A stretch of DNA of 64,000 nucleotides, from positions 5,626,852 through 5,690,851 of the forward strand of contig OU452225.1 in assembly GCA_911728455.2 (NCBI GenBank). Reading direction: 5' to 3'. The notes beneath the pieces are model-generated. The model searched no databases, was not told the origin of the DNA, and saw only the letters and a list, made by a program, of their open reading frames with translations. Each line of letters begins with the position of its first letter. Positions within the stretch are counted from its first letter, which is position 1. Both the position numbers and the translations under genes were made by a program. Origin of the DNA: Marthasterias glacialis. Taxonomy: Eukaryota > Echinodermata > Asteroidea > Forcipulatida > Asteriidae. Below are positions 31,601 to 44,525 of this stretch, piece by piece.

Positions 31601-32488
31601 GCTTTCAACTCAGCAAGAAACGCTAGAAAGGGTGCAGAGACGATTCACCCGTTTCTGTTTAGGTTTGCCGAGAAGGGCTCTAATTAATTCGGTCAATGAA
31701 ATTGAGTATCCTGACAGGTGTGTCAAGTTGGGTCTGCCTCTTTTAATCAATAGAGTTCATTTTTTTATCAATTATGTTTGTTGTTAAATGTTTATATAAC
31801 AAGTTTGACATAGATAATGCCACGCATTTTTCAATCAATTGTAGACATACTGAAGCAGTTAAATTTTGCCATCAACGGTCTAGAACCAATGCTGCCCACC
31901 ATTCCCTCTTTCACAGATTCCCACGATTATGGGATGAATTACCAGCTAACATTACAGATACCATAATCCTTGGCGTATCCTCTTTCACAAACTCGCTCAG
32001 AAAACATTTATTAATCCCTGGCCATGTAGAATCTTTGACCAAAACTGTATAAAAATCCCTGCTCATTTTCAATACCTTGCTGCTATTTCAACTTTTGTTT
32101 TAATGATGTCTTCATTTTAATTTTTTTATTATTATTATTATTTTTTTTTTTTTAGTTCAAATTCTTAAATGCTTATTTGCTATTGCATATACCAGAATTT
32201 CTACTTTTCCTAGTATTTTAAAATGTTTTTGGACCTTTTAAACCTAATTTTGGTGCCATATTTTTTATATTGTGAGCCATGTTATTGCCCTTTACGTCTT
32301 TTAATGTTTGTCTGTTTTTAAATTGTGGCATCGGGAGATCAACTTGATAGTAATTAAGTTTACATTTTTGAAATCCTTCAGGGGTGCTACTTTTTAAGAC
32401 CGTCTTTGTGCTTGCCTGTATTTGTCTTCTAACAGTAGTTGTTGTACACTTTGTTTGTTTTACCTGAGAAATTAATAAATGAAATGAA
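28620..32488 (+). mobile_element. CR1-like LINE with N-terminal 2A peptide
   Basis: A + strand LINE, near full length. An open frame of 576 codons (28761-30491) holds a hydrophobic leader, the 2A motif DVESNPGP at residues 125-132, and an APE endonuclease (FNARSIANKLLLF, FITESWL, RHGGGVFV, LLGDFNIDF, SDHNGV). RT text continues downstream: FLDWSKAFDRVSHQVLL, SGVPQGSVLAPILFNIF and YADDTVLY. The C-terminal domain ends with a stop at 32052. Frame changes occur near 30.47, 31.06 and 31.77 kb, so this copy is dead but young. It ends in an AAATGA-type short repeat tail. The left boundary is approximate. Confidence 0.87.
29133..29156 (+). other. 2A ribosome-skipping motif (DVESNPGP)
   Basis: GAT GTG GAA AGT AAC CCT GGC CCA encodes the canonical 2A core D-V/I-E-x-N-P-G-P, preceded by LSICG. 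Known 2A peptides make ribosomes skip the last Gly-Pro bond, separating the leader from the downstream protein. 2A sequences are established in CR1-type LINEs of sea urchin and amphioxus. The leader (residues 1-131) would be released as a separate peptide. Confidence 0.85.
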
Positions 32489-34539
32489 TGAAAATCATTT
32501 GCATGCTGCAGCAGCCAAGCTATGAATATTCATCAGAACTATACAATCATGCTACACACTGTAAATATGTATTAATGTACATAGCCAGCCCTGTTATTGT
32601 GCGTGAGTCAAGTACAACGAGATCCGTAGTAGCCGGATAAGTCGTGTATAACTATAAATTCAATTTACTTTTCGAACGTCTGTTATCTGAAATTGTTATG
32701 GAAAATTGGTCCGTATTCTTGAATTGCGCATTCCCCTAATACAGACCAAGGTACACAAAGAACATAAGAGGGATCAATGACTCTATGAGACATATTTTCA
32801 GCGAAAGGTCGCCCAGTTTCCGGACATTGGAGTCTTCTTCCTCGACCCTTTCGACGTTCATAAGTTTGTGCACGGAGCCCCCACAGGGACAGGTAGAAAA
32901 AAAGTGGGACCGGTAAAGAATAATGTGCATTTTTTTCGTCCCCTCAAAATACTATTTCGTTCTCTAAAAAGACTCTTCAAAGGAACAAAATTATAATAAT
33001 CGATAGATACGATACGAACGATAGAATATTTCACTTGAAATTCTTTTTCGTTCCCTCGGAATATTGTTTCGAAGGAACAGAATGATTTTAAGGGAACGAA
33101 ATAATATTTCACGGGAACGAAACGATTCCGGGGAATGAAATATTTTTTCGAGGGAATAAAATGATTATATGTTCGGGCAATCCGCCCGGAATACCTCGTT
33201 TCTTTCGTTTTTGTTCTTCATACTTCTTCTACTCTTGCCCCGCGATTGTCCACAAACAAAGACACAGTTCACAAAGTCACGTTTTTAGCGCGATCGGGGA
33301 TAAAGTATGTACAGTACAGTTACCTCGCTGTATGGCACCACCTGCGTGTGCACTCATGCGTGATCAGATTTTCTCCACAGACACTACGACGACTGTTTCA
33401 TGTAAATTTTCGCAGGGTCTGAGGATTTGTACACGACTAGACCGCTTAAAAAGCTTCTTTTTAAAGAAGAAAGCTGCTTCTCCACCCATGCCATGTCATT
33501 ATGTTACCAACATAGTCTGCCATCATTAGTGGTGCTTGTACATAATGACTAATATTTAGATTTTTTGGTAGCATGGAAATGCCTAGTGTTGTCTTTCTAG
33601 ACTGTTCCTCCATGCTCAGTCAATATCATTGTATAGATGATCAATGACATTGGATGGCTCATCACATTTAAAATAACACTTTCAGTCTCACAAAATTCCT
33701 CCATGATCACACTGAGGCACTCCATTTCCGTATGAGAGTTTCTGCACTGAGATCTGGTAAATGTCGGGCAATCATATTCCACCTCAAGTCAAAGTTTTGA
33801 CTATTGACTGTACTGTTGTGTTTACTTCTACCTTGTGTTAAATATTCCACATTTATTTTGCATGGTTTGTTGAACAAACAAAAATCTACAATGTTACGTA
33901 ATTTGACTGAGAACTCACTCTATTCCAAGTTCCTACAGGTAGTGAAGAAGTGTTCATACCGTCTATTCACCCCGCGGCCCGAGTCCAAAAAGACTATCTG
34001 ATTTTTGAGTGACTATTGGTAACGTTATCAAAACAACCCAGATTCAGTGCGCATGCGTCGGAAGCTTTTCATCCAGCCCAGATCCAGCCGTTTCCAAAAC
34101 CTCGGAGCGGCTTCGGCTCCGGATTCGTTGTCATAGGGTAATCTGAAAGAGGTTCATTCAAAAAAGGGCGCTATCACAAGAAGTTTGTGCACAGTTCGCC
34201 GTATATGAGAGAGGGGGTGACACCATCGAGATACCAGTCTTCTGAACAATTGATGGGAAAAGAGGGCGCTCTTCAACATGGCGCAACCTGTTTCTATTTT
34301 GCTCGTTTTTTAGTTTTTAAAATCGCTTTTTATCACGGTTAGACATTGTCATCAACTTAAATGAGGACTGGTTTTACATCGCCTTGGACTGTGATCAGGA
34401 TGGTATTATTTATTTTGAACTCTCGTACTCTGAAGCTGGAGTTTTTTAATGACTGAAGTTTGGAGTTCTGTACACGTATGTACACGTATGCATATCATTG
34501 TCCATGTCCATGACCATTATGTGCTTGGCAGGCATTATC
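32489..34539. other. non-coding stretch with degenerate GGGAACGAAA repeats
   Basis: Between two LINEs. About 32925-33170 contains many variants of GGGAACGAAA, TTTCGTTCCC and GGAATGAAAT, a degenerate inverted and tandem tract. No kinase, TM or FN3 exon is recognised. Confidence 0.55.
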
Positions 34540-37440
34540 TGTGAACAGATTCAAGGGGCGGAGCCGTAACCCCTACAACCTGATTCCGATCAAAACCACT
34601 TGATGTACTCAATGCGCGAGAATACATCTGACTGTAAGTACGCACAATATACGCTCTGTGTGCAATAAGACAACTGATTTACTAGAACCTACTGCTGAAA
34701 AGAAGATAGATGTATTAGCGATCACTGAAACCTGGCTCAAGGAAAATGATACTAGAACAGTTGCTGACCTCAATTCCACTGGCTACCGTTTCATTCACAG
34801 CCCACGTATAGGAAGAACTGGGGGTGGTGTTGGTTTCCTGTACAGGCCTGAACTTCGAGTTCGTATTCGACCAACAACATGTCAGATTTCTTCTTTTGAG
34901 TATCTTGTCGCGGATGTGCAATATAACAACACTTCACTGCTGCTGATTGTTATTTACCGTCCTCCTGCTGCCAGTGTGGCTACATTCCTGACGGAGTTTT
35001 CGCATCTCCTGGAGGAACTGGCGACCTCCTCTTCAGAGTTGATGATGCTTGGTGATTTTAACATCCGCTGTGATCAAACTGAGGCAAGGGAGTCCATTGC
35101 CTTTAAGCAACTTCTTGACTCATGTGATTTGAAGCAGCATGTGGAAAAGACCACCCACTCACGCGGCCATGTACTTGACCTGGTGATAACTCGGTCATCT
35201 GATGACATCATCAGATCAGTAGATGTCTTCGATCCGACATTATCCGACCACTCGCTAGTATCCTGTTGCTTGGAGGTAAGCAAGCCAAACAGATCACGAT
35301 CAACAATCACTTACAGAAAGATCAAAAACATTGATTCTATCAGCTTTGGCCACGACATTTTGAGCTCTTCCTTGACAGAGCTATCCACGGTTGATACTCA
35401 TCCGGACGTGATCGTCAATGCCTACAATGATATGATAAAAATCTTCTCGACAAAAATGCACCATTGAAGTCGAAAACTGTTACATTACGTCCTAACACAC
35501 CTTGGTATACTGTCACTATCCATTTGGAGAAGCTGAGGCGCAAGAAGCTGGAGTGTCGCTGGCGCTCAACACAACTTGTGATTGATCGCGAACTAAGATC
35601 AACGGAATAAGGTGGTGAGGCTCATCGATGAAGTTGAGTCACAGTATTATCAGAACTTGGTTTGCAACAGCAAAGGTGACAATGGGTCGCATTTTCCGTG
35701 TAATCGACAGCCTCCTTAAGCCGATGGCCCCATTGCCTTCCCATAGTTCTTCTGCTAAACTTGCTAATCGCTTTAGCAAATGTTTTGAAGAAAAGATTCT
35801 TCACATACAGAGCAAATGTGAAGATCATACGCCTGGACATGAGCATGAACATCGTGTTTTCAACACTGAAGTATTGGTCCCGACTGGATGTGAATTCTCA
35901 CTTAGTACAGTCTCATACATCCAGTTGCTCAAATTCTACGAAAGTCAACACCCAAATCCTGTCAGTTGGACCCGATACCGACTAGACTGCTGAAGACTTG
36001 TGTGCCTGAAGTTGCTCCTGTGGTTGCATCGATTGTAAATTCATCATTCACGCACGGCATCTTCCCCGCTGCTCTCAAGTCTGCGGTTGTGACACCAGTT
36101 CCAAAATATATAAATCTCAAAGGTGCTGAGGCTGAACTATTAAAGAACTACAGGCAAGTTTCAAACCTGCCTTTCTGTTCGAATGTATGTGGAAAGGTTG
36201 TTGTTTATCAACTTACGCAACACGTCACTTCACAAGCTCCACGAACCTTTCCAGTCAGCCTACAAAAAATTGCTTGGAACGGACTCACTGCACTGGTCCA
36301 AGTCCAAAATTACATTCTGTGTAATACAGCCCGAGGTATGATCTCTATTCTTGTGCTGTTAGACCTTAGTGCAGCACTTTATACCTTGGATCATAGCATT
36401 CTACTAAGCAGATTGAAATCAGTTGTGGGCGTCACGCACAAAACTCTTGCCTGGTTTTCATCATATCTCAGCAACTGGCACCGGACTGTGGTGATCGCCA
36501 ATTCCCATCACAGCAATCAACAGCATACTGCTGTTTCCCGTCCACTACGATACGGTGTTCAATATCTACCTTCGGCCTTTGGGAAATGTCATTCGTAGTC
36601 ATGGTCTCCAGTGCCATTTTACGCAGATGACACGCAGCTTTACATCTCTGCTCGACCAAATGCTGCTGATGCTGTGTCTCAGCTGGATATACTTGAGGCT
36701 TGTTTTCGGGACATCCGACAATGGATGTCTGCTAACTACCTGAAGCTGAATGACGACAAAACGGAAATGATCATTATTGGATCACCAGCATCATTGAGGA
36801 AAGTGCAATCTCTGTCTGTTGCTGTCGGGGCGGTATCTCAAGTCAAGACCCTCGGTGTAAACTTTGACTCGAACATGAATGTGCAGTGTCATGTTCGGGA
36901 AGTGTCTCGTAAAGCTATGTATCACTTATACAACATCGGCAAAATTAAGCGATACCTTGGCCAATCTGTTACTGAACAGCTTTATTCACATGCTGGTCAC
37001 GTCACGCATCGACTACTGCAATGCTTTGCTAGCCGGTCTGCCAGCCTGAACGCTTGCACCACTGCAGAGGGCTCAGAATGCTGCTGCGCGACTTCTAACA
37101 GGCACTAAGAAATATGAACACATAACTCCTGTCCTAATGCAATTGCATTGGCTACCTGTGAGATACAGAATCATGTTAAAGTGTGTCTCCTGATCTACAA
37201 ATGCCTTCACGGTCAAGCATCAGAGTACCTTCGTGAACTCATTGACACTAGCATACCGTCAATGACCCCAAAAAGGTCTAGGCTTATATGTCCAAAGACC
37301 AGGTTGTCCTCGGCTGGCGACAGGATGTTCTCCGCCATTGGTCCACTGCTTTGGAATAAGCTCGATGTCTCAGAGAAGCTGAGAACCTTTGTATGTTTAA
37401 ATCTGGTTTAAAAACACATCTTTTCCGTGTTGCAATTTGT
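34540..37440 (+). mobile_element. CR1/L2-type LINE, degraded
   Basis: Endonuclease 34658-35467 (DVLAITETWLKEND, GRTGGGVGFLYRPELRV, MMLGDFNIRCD, SDHSLVSCCL). RT fragments follow at about 35.9-37.4 kb: PIPTRLLKTCVPEVAPVV, LLDLSAALYTLDHSILL (the usual AFDT is changed), YADDTQLYISARPNAAD, and a C-terminal domain with MQLHWLPVRYRI and RLICPKTR. Several frame changes and stops occur, and GVPQGSVLGP-type text is damaged near 36.5 kb. Inactive. A different subfamily from the 28.6-kb LINE. Confidence 0.85.
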
Positions 37441-38394
37441 TAATTTTGTTTTCATTGTTTTCCTCATGGTCCCCAGGCATTACCTTGTGAGTAGTGTGGT
37501 GATACACGTACCTCTTTAATTATTGCCATCCAGCTGTAAATTTTAGAGTGCGCATAAAATGAACAAAGTGTCTCTTTTAACACGCGTCCGTGTGTGATGA
37601 TAATTTAATGATTAATGGAGTGACACGTAAATATCTGCCAAGTGAGGGCGCTATCGATTGTTTATTTTTGTATGTACATGAACTTGTACATGGACAGGCA
37701 CATGGACAGTCCGTGCAGGTTGACCGCGTAGCGACATCAGGTCAACGGTTGTGAACAAGTATAAGAAAGTAGTGTACTGGTATGTAATTAATTAATCATT
37801 ATTGTATAAAGATCGGGATCAGGCACTTTATTAGTGCCATGACTGAACGATTATGTGTTTGCAACTTATAGTTATATTTGGGGTCTACAAAAGGGAAGAA
37901 TAAAAGTAGGGCACAAATAGAAACTCATTTTTGTGCGCATGAATAAGTTTCAGACTTAACTTCACTTGGCTAGGACACGTTTTTAATACGTTCCTTTTCG
38001 CCCTGTACATCGAAGGGGTAACATCGTGTGTTTCGTTTAATTTTGTGGGGCTTGTTTCCCATAAAAATGTTGGTGTAGAATACACCGGGGGGAGTCCTGG
38101 TTTTCAGGGAGAGGGATGCCGCATTGACTGGTGAGTGTTGAGAGATTATTGGTCATGCTGTCAAGGCTTTTTATCACTAAATTGGATGCTTAACTATACT
38201 ATTGACTATTGTGAGCATCATTACATGTTACTCGTGTATTCCTGTTACATAGGTTTATTACATGTTACTCGTGTATTCCTGTTACATAGGTTTTCTCTGA
38301 CGAGGATGAGTTGGTAATCAATAAATTGTTAAATCAAGTGATCACCCCAAAGACATCGTAAGAGAGTCTGTTTCTTGCTCGTCACCGAGTACTA

Positions 38395-38720
38395 CTACAC
38401 TAAGGGAAGGCCTTTCTTTGTGAAACATTAAATGGCCTTTGTGACCTCTATTCCGGTCAAACCGGAAGTAGTTCTTCATTTAAAAATGCTAAGCTAGGAA
38501 CATGATTCTTTCACCAATTACCAAGGTTAAGGAAGGCCCTTCTCTGTTGTACATTGCTTGACCTCTTTGACCTCTAATTCCGGTCAAACCGGAAGTAGCT
38601 CCTCATTTAAAAATGGTTAGATGTAGGAACAAGATTCTCTCACCCAAAACTAAGGTTAGGGGAGGTCCTTCATTGTTCTCCTCATTTAAAGGTAAATAAA
38701 TGTAGGAACATGACTGATGT
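38395..38720. repeat. ~130-bp tandem repeat with palindromic ETS-like sites
   Basis: At least two and a half diverged units, each running AAGGaAGGCC..., GACCTCTA, TTCCGGTCAAACCGGAAGT, CATTTAAAAATG and TAGGAACA. The palindrome TTCCGGT-CAA-ACCGGAA occurs at 38451-38467 and 38578-38594. The same motif recurs at 63944-63965. Confidence 0.75.
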
Positions 38721-38923
38721 TCTTGAAGTCCTAATCAGATATTATTTCATAAAGCAATATTTCATGTTTCTATTTTCAAATTATTTTAGTTGTGTCAACT
38801 TTATTTACATCAAATAACAACTCTATCCGAACACCCAGTTTTTGTTCTTGGAACAAAAATTTATGTCTAATTTTCTTTTGCTCTCATGAATGTTTTCTTG
38901 CACAAAGACAAATTACTAACGTA

Positions 38924-39023
38924 NNNNNNNNNNNNNNNNNNNNNNNNNNNNNNNNNNNNNNNNNNNNNNNNNNNNNNNNNNNNNNNNNNNNNNNNNNNNN
39001 NNNNNNNNNNNNNNNNNNNNNNN
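38924..39023. other. assembly gap (100 N)
   Basis: Exactly 100 N, the conventional size for a scaffold gap of unknown length. Exons or a longer insertion may be missing here. Confidence 0.99.
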
Positions 39024-39688
39024 TAAAACAAACTTCAGTCCTCAAGCTACACGCTACAATATGAGCAATATAAAACGTCAACTAAAACAACATTTGTATT
39101 CTTGGTAAACGAGCCCACCCTCGATCTGTCAGTTATACCTGATGGTCTCTTGTCTAAACTGTTGCACGGAAATTTGTGATAATATCCTACATGCATATTA
39201 TAATATGCAGTTTAACTCATGTTACAAGACTTCTTGATTGTTTTTATTTTATTTTGTTTTTTGGCTGATCATCGCTTATTGTGTTACGTGTTCTTACTGT
39301 TGATGACAATTCGTGTATACAGTTGAATACACAGTCTGTATACAGCTGGTCTGGTGTTTAGCCGTTATTGGTGTGTATAATATATGATTGATTTTTAGTT
39401 TTCTATTTTAAGAACATTGAAGGATCTGTAATCCACTCACCATAAATGCTCAACTATCACTATCATTATTATTGAAAACGAAGACAATTCATTAAAAAAA
39501 AAGTCTCGTTTACCCAACTATAGCATAAATTGGGGTCTTTCGTTGTTTCCATTTCAAATGTGATATTCGCTGTGCCCTTGTGTTAGATTATAGAGTGTGC
39601 ATTTTGTCGTTATAAGTTTTCAAACCAATAGGTCACTGGTCATAAAACTTCAACCGGTGACTATCCCCTTGACGAATATTTCTCTCTA

Positions 39689-41292
39689 CACTCTCAGAAA
39701 AAAAATACCCAGTGTTGCTTAAAATTTTACTCTTTGTGGTGGTAAGAAGGGAACATGGTCGTTAGCGGGGTAAAACGCTACGCAACAGGGGTTGCGTCAA
39801 AATTTACTCAATTCCTGTGTAAAACATTTTCCCAACAATGCGTCAAAATGTTGACCCAACTATGTTGTGTCAAACTGTACCCAACTAATAACTACCCAAT
39901 CTTTTGACCCTGCAGCGTTTCCCAACAGCGTTGTATCCCGTATTTACTTAGTAGTTGAGTACTTTCGCCCCAAGAGTGAAGTAAAAATTAAAACGTGTTT
40001 TTTTTTAATAGAACACATGATTGCACCAACATTTGCCTCGACTGAGAAAACTAAAGGGAAGGGGAGTTCAGCAAAAAAACACTATAACGTTAACCGTCCT
40101 AAGATTGCTTTTTATTTAATTGATGCACTGTTTATCGGAGTGAACTGGTCTTGTACAATCTCTGATTAATATATAATTAACGATAAGTAGTGACAACGCA
40201 ATAATCACCTGGCTTGAAACTATATTATACGCGTTTACAATTCCGGGGGGGGGGGGGACCAGATACACTTGATCCTAAGATGAACGAATATGGTGTCGAA
40301 TTGAACAAAATGACTAATAACAAAACTCTTGCGAACAGACAATGTAAGAACCTCTTCTTGTGAGAAGTGCTGGCTCTGAAAAGAGCCGGTTGGTTTTGCC
40401 AGACCTTTCAGTGACGAAACCTTCATGTTGAAAAGTCAATGCAGCTTTCCTTGATGAGACATTTCCCTCTTCACCAGACAGTTGTTCCTCAAGCAGAATG
40501 CTAACATGAAGCCAAATTCTCTCTTGCAACTATGTTTATAGACCATGTTACCTGTGACATCACATGTTTACAAAAGAGCCACAGAACCTGGACTTCCTGC
40601 AGGCAGGATTTGTACACGGCTCAATGGGAAAATACTTTAAATCTTTCATTTTATGGAGATTGCACTGTCCGATTGTCATCAACTTTGGATATGAAGGAAA
40701 GGGGCACATCTCACAACTAGTTCAGCTCTCATTTTAATAGCCATTGAATTTATGTGGAAATTATGATACAAAATGTAAAATTTCTCATATGTCCCATGCA
40801 GTATCTTGCCTGCCAGTAATTGCCCTGGAATGTACAAGGTCACTCTTCTGTAAACAAGGGTCACATGGTCTATACGAACGCACAGCATCAGACTTACGTC
40901 CAGCCCCATCCATTGTACTATGATTTGCCTGCGAATGTAGGAGTGTATGCCACACATTGCATTATGGGAAAAATGTTTCCACGTGGGCCAATTGATCTCA
41001 TCGTTTGTTACTTCTTACCACTTGTTGTGCAAATGTTACACCGCTTCATGGTAAAACAACTGTTGTTTTACCCATTTCTTGGGTAAACAGTCTTGATTCG
41101 AACCTCTTTGTTGTGCTAACTGATTTCTTACCCACTTTTGAGTACCGTATGACCTTTTTCATTGTGTAATAGTTTTACACAAGTGAGGGGTAATACAAAA
41201 ATTGTGGTTTTGCCCAATATTGAGCAAATGTTACACAATATTTTTACCCAGCTGTTTTACACAGCAAATATTTACACTTCTTTTTTAGAGTG
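39689..41292. mobile_element. 1.6-kb non-autonomous DNA element, CACTCT ends, TA flanks
   Basis: Ends CACTCTCAGAAAAAAAA and (complement) CACTCTAAAAAAGAAGTG lie between TA dinucleotides (39687-39688 and 41293-41294). Both subterminal regions are rich in TTTACCCAA and GTGTAAAA words, typical of transposase-binding repeats. There is no coding capacity; a G run sits at about 40244-40256. The CACTnT-plus-A-run ends suggest kinship with CACTA-type elements, but the class is unproven. Confidence 0.75.
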
Positions 41293-41657
41293 TAGAGTAC
41301 GCTTAGAGTCTATGTTTTAAACACTCTACTTGTAAACGTGGAGGTTGTAAACCGCCTCATTTTGTTAGTTGTTAAAAATTACTCCTCCGTTGAGCGCTCA
41401 AAAATATAACTGTTTTGGCATTCCTACAGCAGGCAAGCCTAATCACTTGGCATAGCCCCTTTAGCCCGATTGTTTACTATGAGCCAAACACCACGAATAA
41501 AAACCAACCGACCCAAAAGACCACCAGGACATCAGTTCTTGTACAAAGTTGCTTCTCCTGGTACCCTTTGGTACTTAGTCATGGGCTGGCCTCCTGACAT
41601 CTATGATCAATCAGCCATGCTCAGGGGGTTACTTCATAGTGTCTAGAAGGGATGGGC

Positions 41658-41690
<33 letters not shown>

Positions 41691-41749
41691 CTTAGAATTG
41701 ATGCGTTTGGGCAGAGATTGGCTACTGGCAAGGGTGTGGTTCGGGGCTG
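41293..41749. other. non-coding flank with poly-A run
   Basis: An A run at about 41660-41688. No gene is seen. The last bases, GGGGCTG, precede the CACTG end of the large transposon. Confidence 0.6.
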
Positions 41750-41756
41750 CACTGTT

Positions 41757-42412
41757 GGAAATTTTCTCCTTAAAAAAACAGAAAAGTGCCTGCAGCAGAG
41801 TCTCGAGAACTCCTGTAATTTTACTGCACAATTCTTAACAAAATTTACAGTTCATCTGTTTTTAACAGACAATCTGTATGTGATAAATAAAATTTCTCTA
41901 TAAAAAAACAGAAAAGTGCTTGCAGCAGTCTCGAGAACTCCTGGAATTTTACTACATAATTCTTATCGCAATTTACAGTAGTTATCTGTTTTTTAACAGA
42001 CAATCTGTATGTGATAAATGAAATTTCTCATTAAAAAAACAGAAAAGTGCCTGAAAACCCCTGTAATTTTCCTGCATATTTCTTATCACAATTTACAGTA
42101 GTTATCTGTTTTTTAACAGACAATCTGTATGTGATAAATGAAATTTCTCATTAAAAAAACAGAAAAGTGCCTGAAAACCCCTGTAATTTTCCTGCATAAT
42201 TCTTATCACAATTTACAGCAGTTATCTGTTTTTTAACAAGCAATCTGTATGTGATAAATGAAATTTCTCATTAAAAAAACAGAAAAGTGCCTGAAAACTC
42301 CTGTAATTTTCCTGCCTAATTCTTACCACAATTTACAGTTAATCTGTTTTTAAACAGAAAATCTGCATGTGATAAATAAAGTTTACCTGTAAAAACACAT
42401 AAGTTCTTGAAA
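41757..42412. repeat. left subterminal tandem repeats
   Basis: Five units of 120-131 bp, each with TTAAAAAAACAGAAAAGTGC, CTGTAATTTT..., ATTTACAG and ATCTGTTTTTTAACAG. The AAACAGAAAAGTGC phrase recurs near 41775, 41905, 42036, 42156 and 42276, followed by a diverged partial unit. Units 3-5 are nearly identical, so the array is recent. Confidence 0.92.
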
Positions 42413-42650
42413 CTCTGCTGCAGACACTTTCTTTAAATTTACAGAAACAAGTCTATCAAACAACTGCAACATTCTGTAATTCTAAGGGTTTATTCATCAA
42501 TAATATGCTAAAAACTTAATTACATAATTACTAATTCAAAATGAAACATTTACTCGTGTTCTGCAAGGAATCCATGCACATTCCCACTGGAACCGTGAAA
42601 AGTGTTTCTGGGTTTAAACACTACACTCCTTCCGCAATGTCTTCTTACTA

Positions 42651-42911
42651 AAGCCCGGTTCATGTTTCATGCGAAAGCGATTGCAAAATGAATTTTCCTG
42701 CGTCACAATTGAAAAAACAGCGCGCATTGATTGTTGCGTCACCAAAATTCGCTTCGTATTCACTTTCGCGTGAAGCCCGGGTCATACTTCATGCGAAAGC
42801 GAAAGCAAAGGGAATTTTGGTGATGCAACAATTATTACGCGCTCTTTTGCCAATTGTGACGCAAGAAAATTCGCTTCGCATTCGCTTTCGCATGAAGTAT
42901 GAACCGGGCTT
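42651..42911. mobile_element. 261-bp palindromic MITE nested in the large transposon
   Basis: Ends AAGCCCGGTTCATG and CATGAACCGGGCTT-like, with long arms containing CATGCGAAAGCGA and its complement. TA lies at both flanks (42649-42650 and 42912-42913). An extra internal copy of the end (GAAGCCCGGGTCATACTTCA) sits in the middle. It has high local GC and many GCGAAAGC and TTCGC words. Confidence 0.85.
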
Positions 42912-44525
42912 TAGTCTGTGACGGCAGGTATACAGACCAAGTGAGAAGACACTAGTGGAAGGAGACATCAACACTGACACAAATAAGGGTAAAAACTTTC
43001 AATATGTAACCTTTCAGTCAAACAGACCTAAACTACATGTAACATCACTAACTGAACTGACAATCCATGGGCTGAAAACACCCACATAGCATTATACCTG
43101 CATGTAGCATAAATCAACAATAAACGCCGAACACAAAACGCTGAAAACAAGTATCAAACATGTCAAATGGGGAAATGGAACTGAAATCATATGGTATACA
43201 TAGGAGCCAATGAGGGCTTCTTCGTTCCACAAACAGTCAAACATCATCATCAAGAATTAACGTGTACATGTACATGTACTTTACATGTGTACATGTACTG
43301 TACATACATACATGAACATGTACGTGTACATGATATAAGTAGAGAAAGTGCAGTTCGTGCCAACTGGTAGCAAGTTTGGAATCATTTCTTAGGTCTAGCA
43401 GCAGCAGCAATCAAAGACTACAGCATTAGCACTGCACATTACAATTACCAGCATAATCACACAGAAATGATCTATGTCAGCTAATTTACAACATTCTGCA
43501 TCACAATTACACATAAATGTACATGTACATGTACAGATCATTCAGAAATTGTCTTTGCCAAAACTGAAGTTGGTAAAAAAAATCAGCTGAACTAGCTTTA
43601 GATTACTTGGATCGAGAATCCAGAATTGACAACAGTAAAACTCGAACAAGCCAGTGAAGGAAAAAACATCTCCGAACTCAACGTTCCTTGGCAAATATTA
43701 TAGTTTCTTGGTTATAACCTAAAATCAAATCCTTTTAATTCTGAAGGCATAACACATATTATAGTAACTCTGGTAATGCAGTTTGTGCCAACTAGCAGTT
43801 ACTCTGGAATCATGTTTATCATGGGTCATCTCTGGAACAGTTTCATCTTTGAAATTTTAAACGCACCAACTCAGAAATCCAAACTTGGAAAGTCTGTCTC
43901 TTTCCAAGGCATGTGTTGATGCGCAACACATGTCTTACACTTACTCCGCTTACTCCTACACACAGCTTCCTCCATAATCAAATACCATAGCAATGCAAGG
44001 TATAACACTGGTACCAGCATTACTCACAAGGTGCAGAACATTAAAACAAATGTTGGCTAATTAAAAAAGAAACATCCCAAAATTAAAGGGCTTATATCTC
44101 TACCAATAGGTCACTGATCAAGACCACATTCTGGTCAATAACGCTTTCATATGCTGCCAATGGAGTGCAAAGTTACAAATGAATTGCTGAAGGAATGTGG
44201 TATATGTGAAAAATGTAATTTCTTGCATGAAAAATGTTGCCAAGCTGTAAACTTGTTTGGGATTTTTTTTCATGAATTACCTTTACAGTAGAAACAAAAA
44301 TAACAAAAATACAAAATAAACTAAAAAGTTAAAATAAACAGTTACTATATAAAAATAAATTAACTGTAAAATATAAAGTGCAGAATACAGGGTCCAAATG
44401 TCTATGTCCTGAGCAAACATTTCACACTACAAGTCTCTTACTGATCTGTACGCCAGTCTGCTTCAAATTCCAGTGTAGGATACAGGGGTACAAATGTCCT
44501 GAGCAAACAAATCGCAACAAGTCTC
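42912..44525. other. non-coding interior of the large transposon
   Basis: Downstream of the SAM-domain gene. It contains a TGTACATG-rich tract at about 43260-43335 and A/T-rich sequence. No exon is recognised. Confidence 0.55.

Larger units (their letters stand above)
37441..39688. other. non-coding stretch with short tandem duplications
   Basis: No exon is recognised. It contains a 36-bp direct duplication (about 38219-38291, TTACATGTTACTCGTGTATT), the repeat at 38395-38720 and the assembly gap. Missing sequence in the gap could hide exons. Confidence 0.55.
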
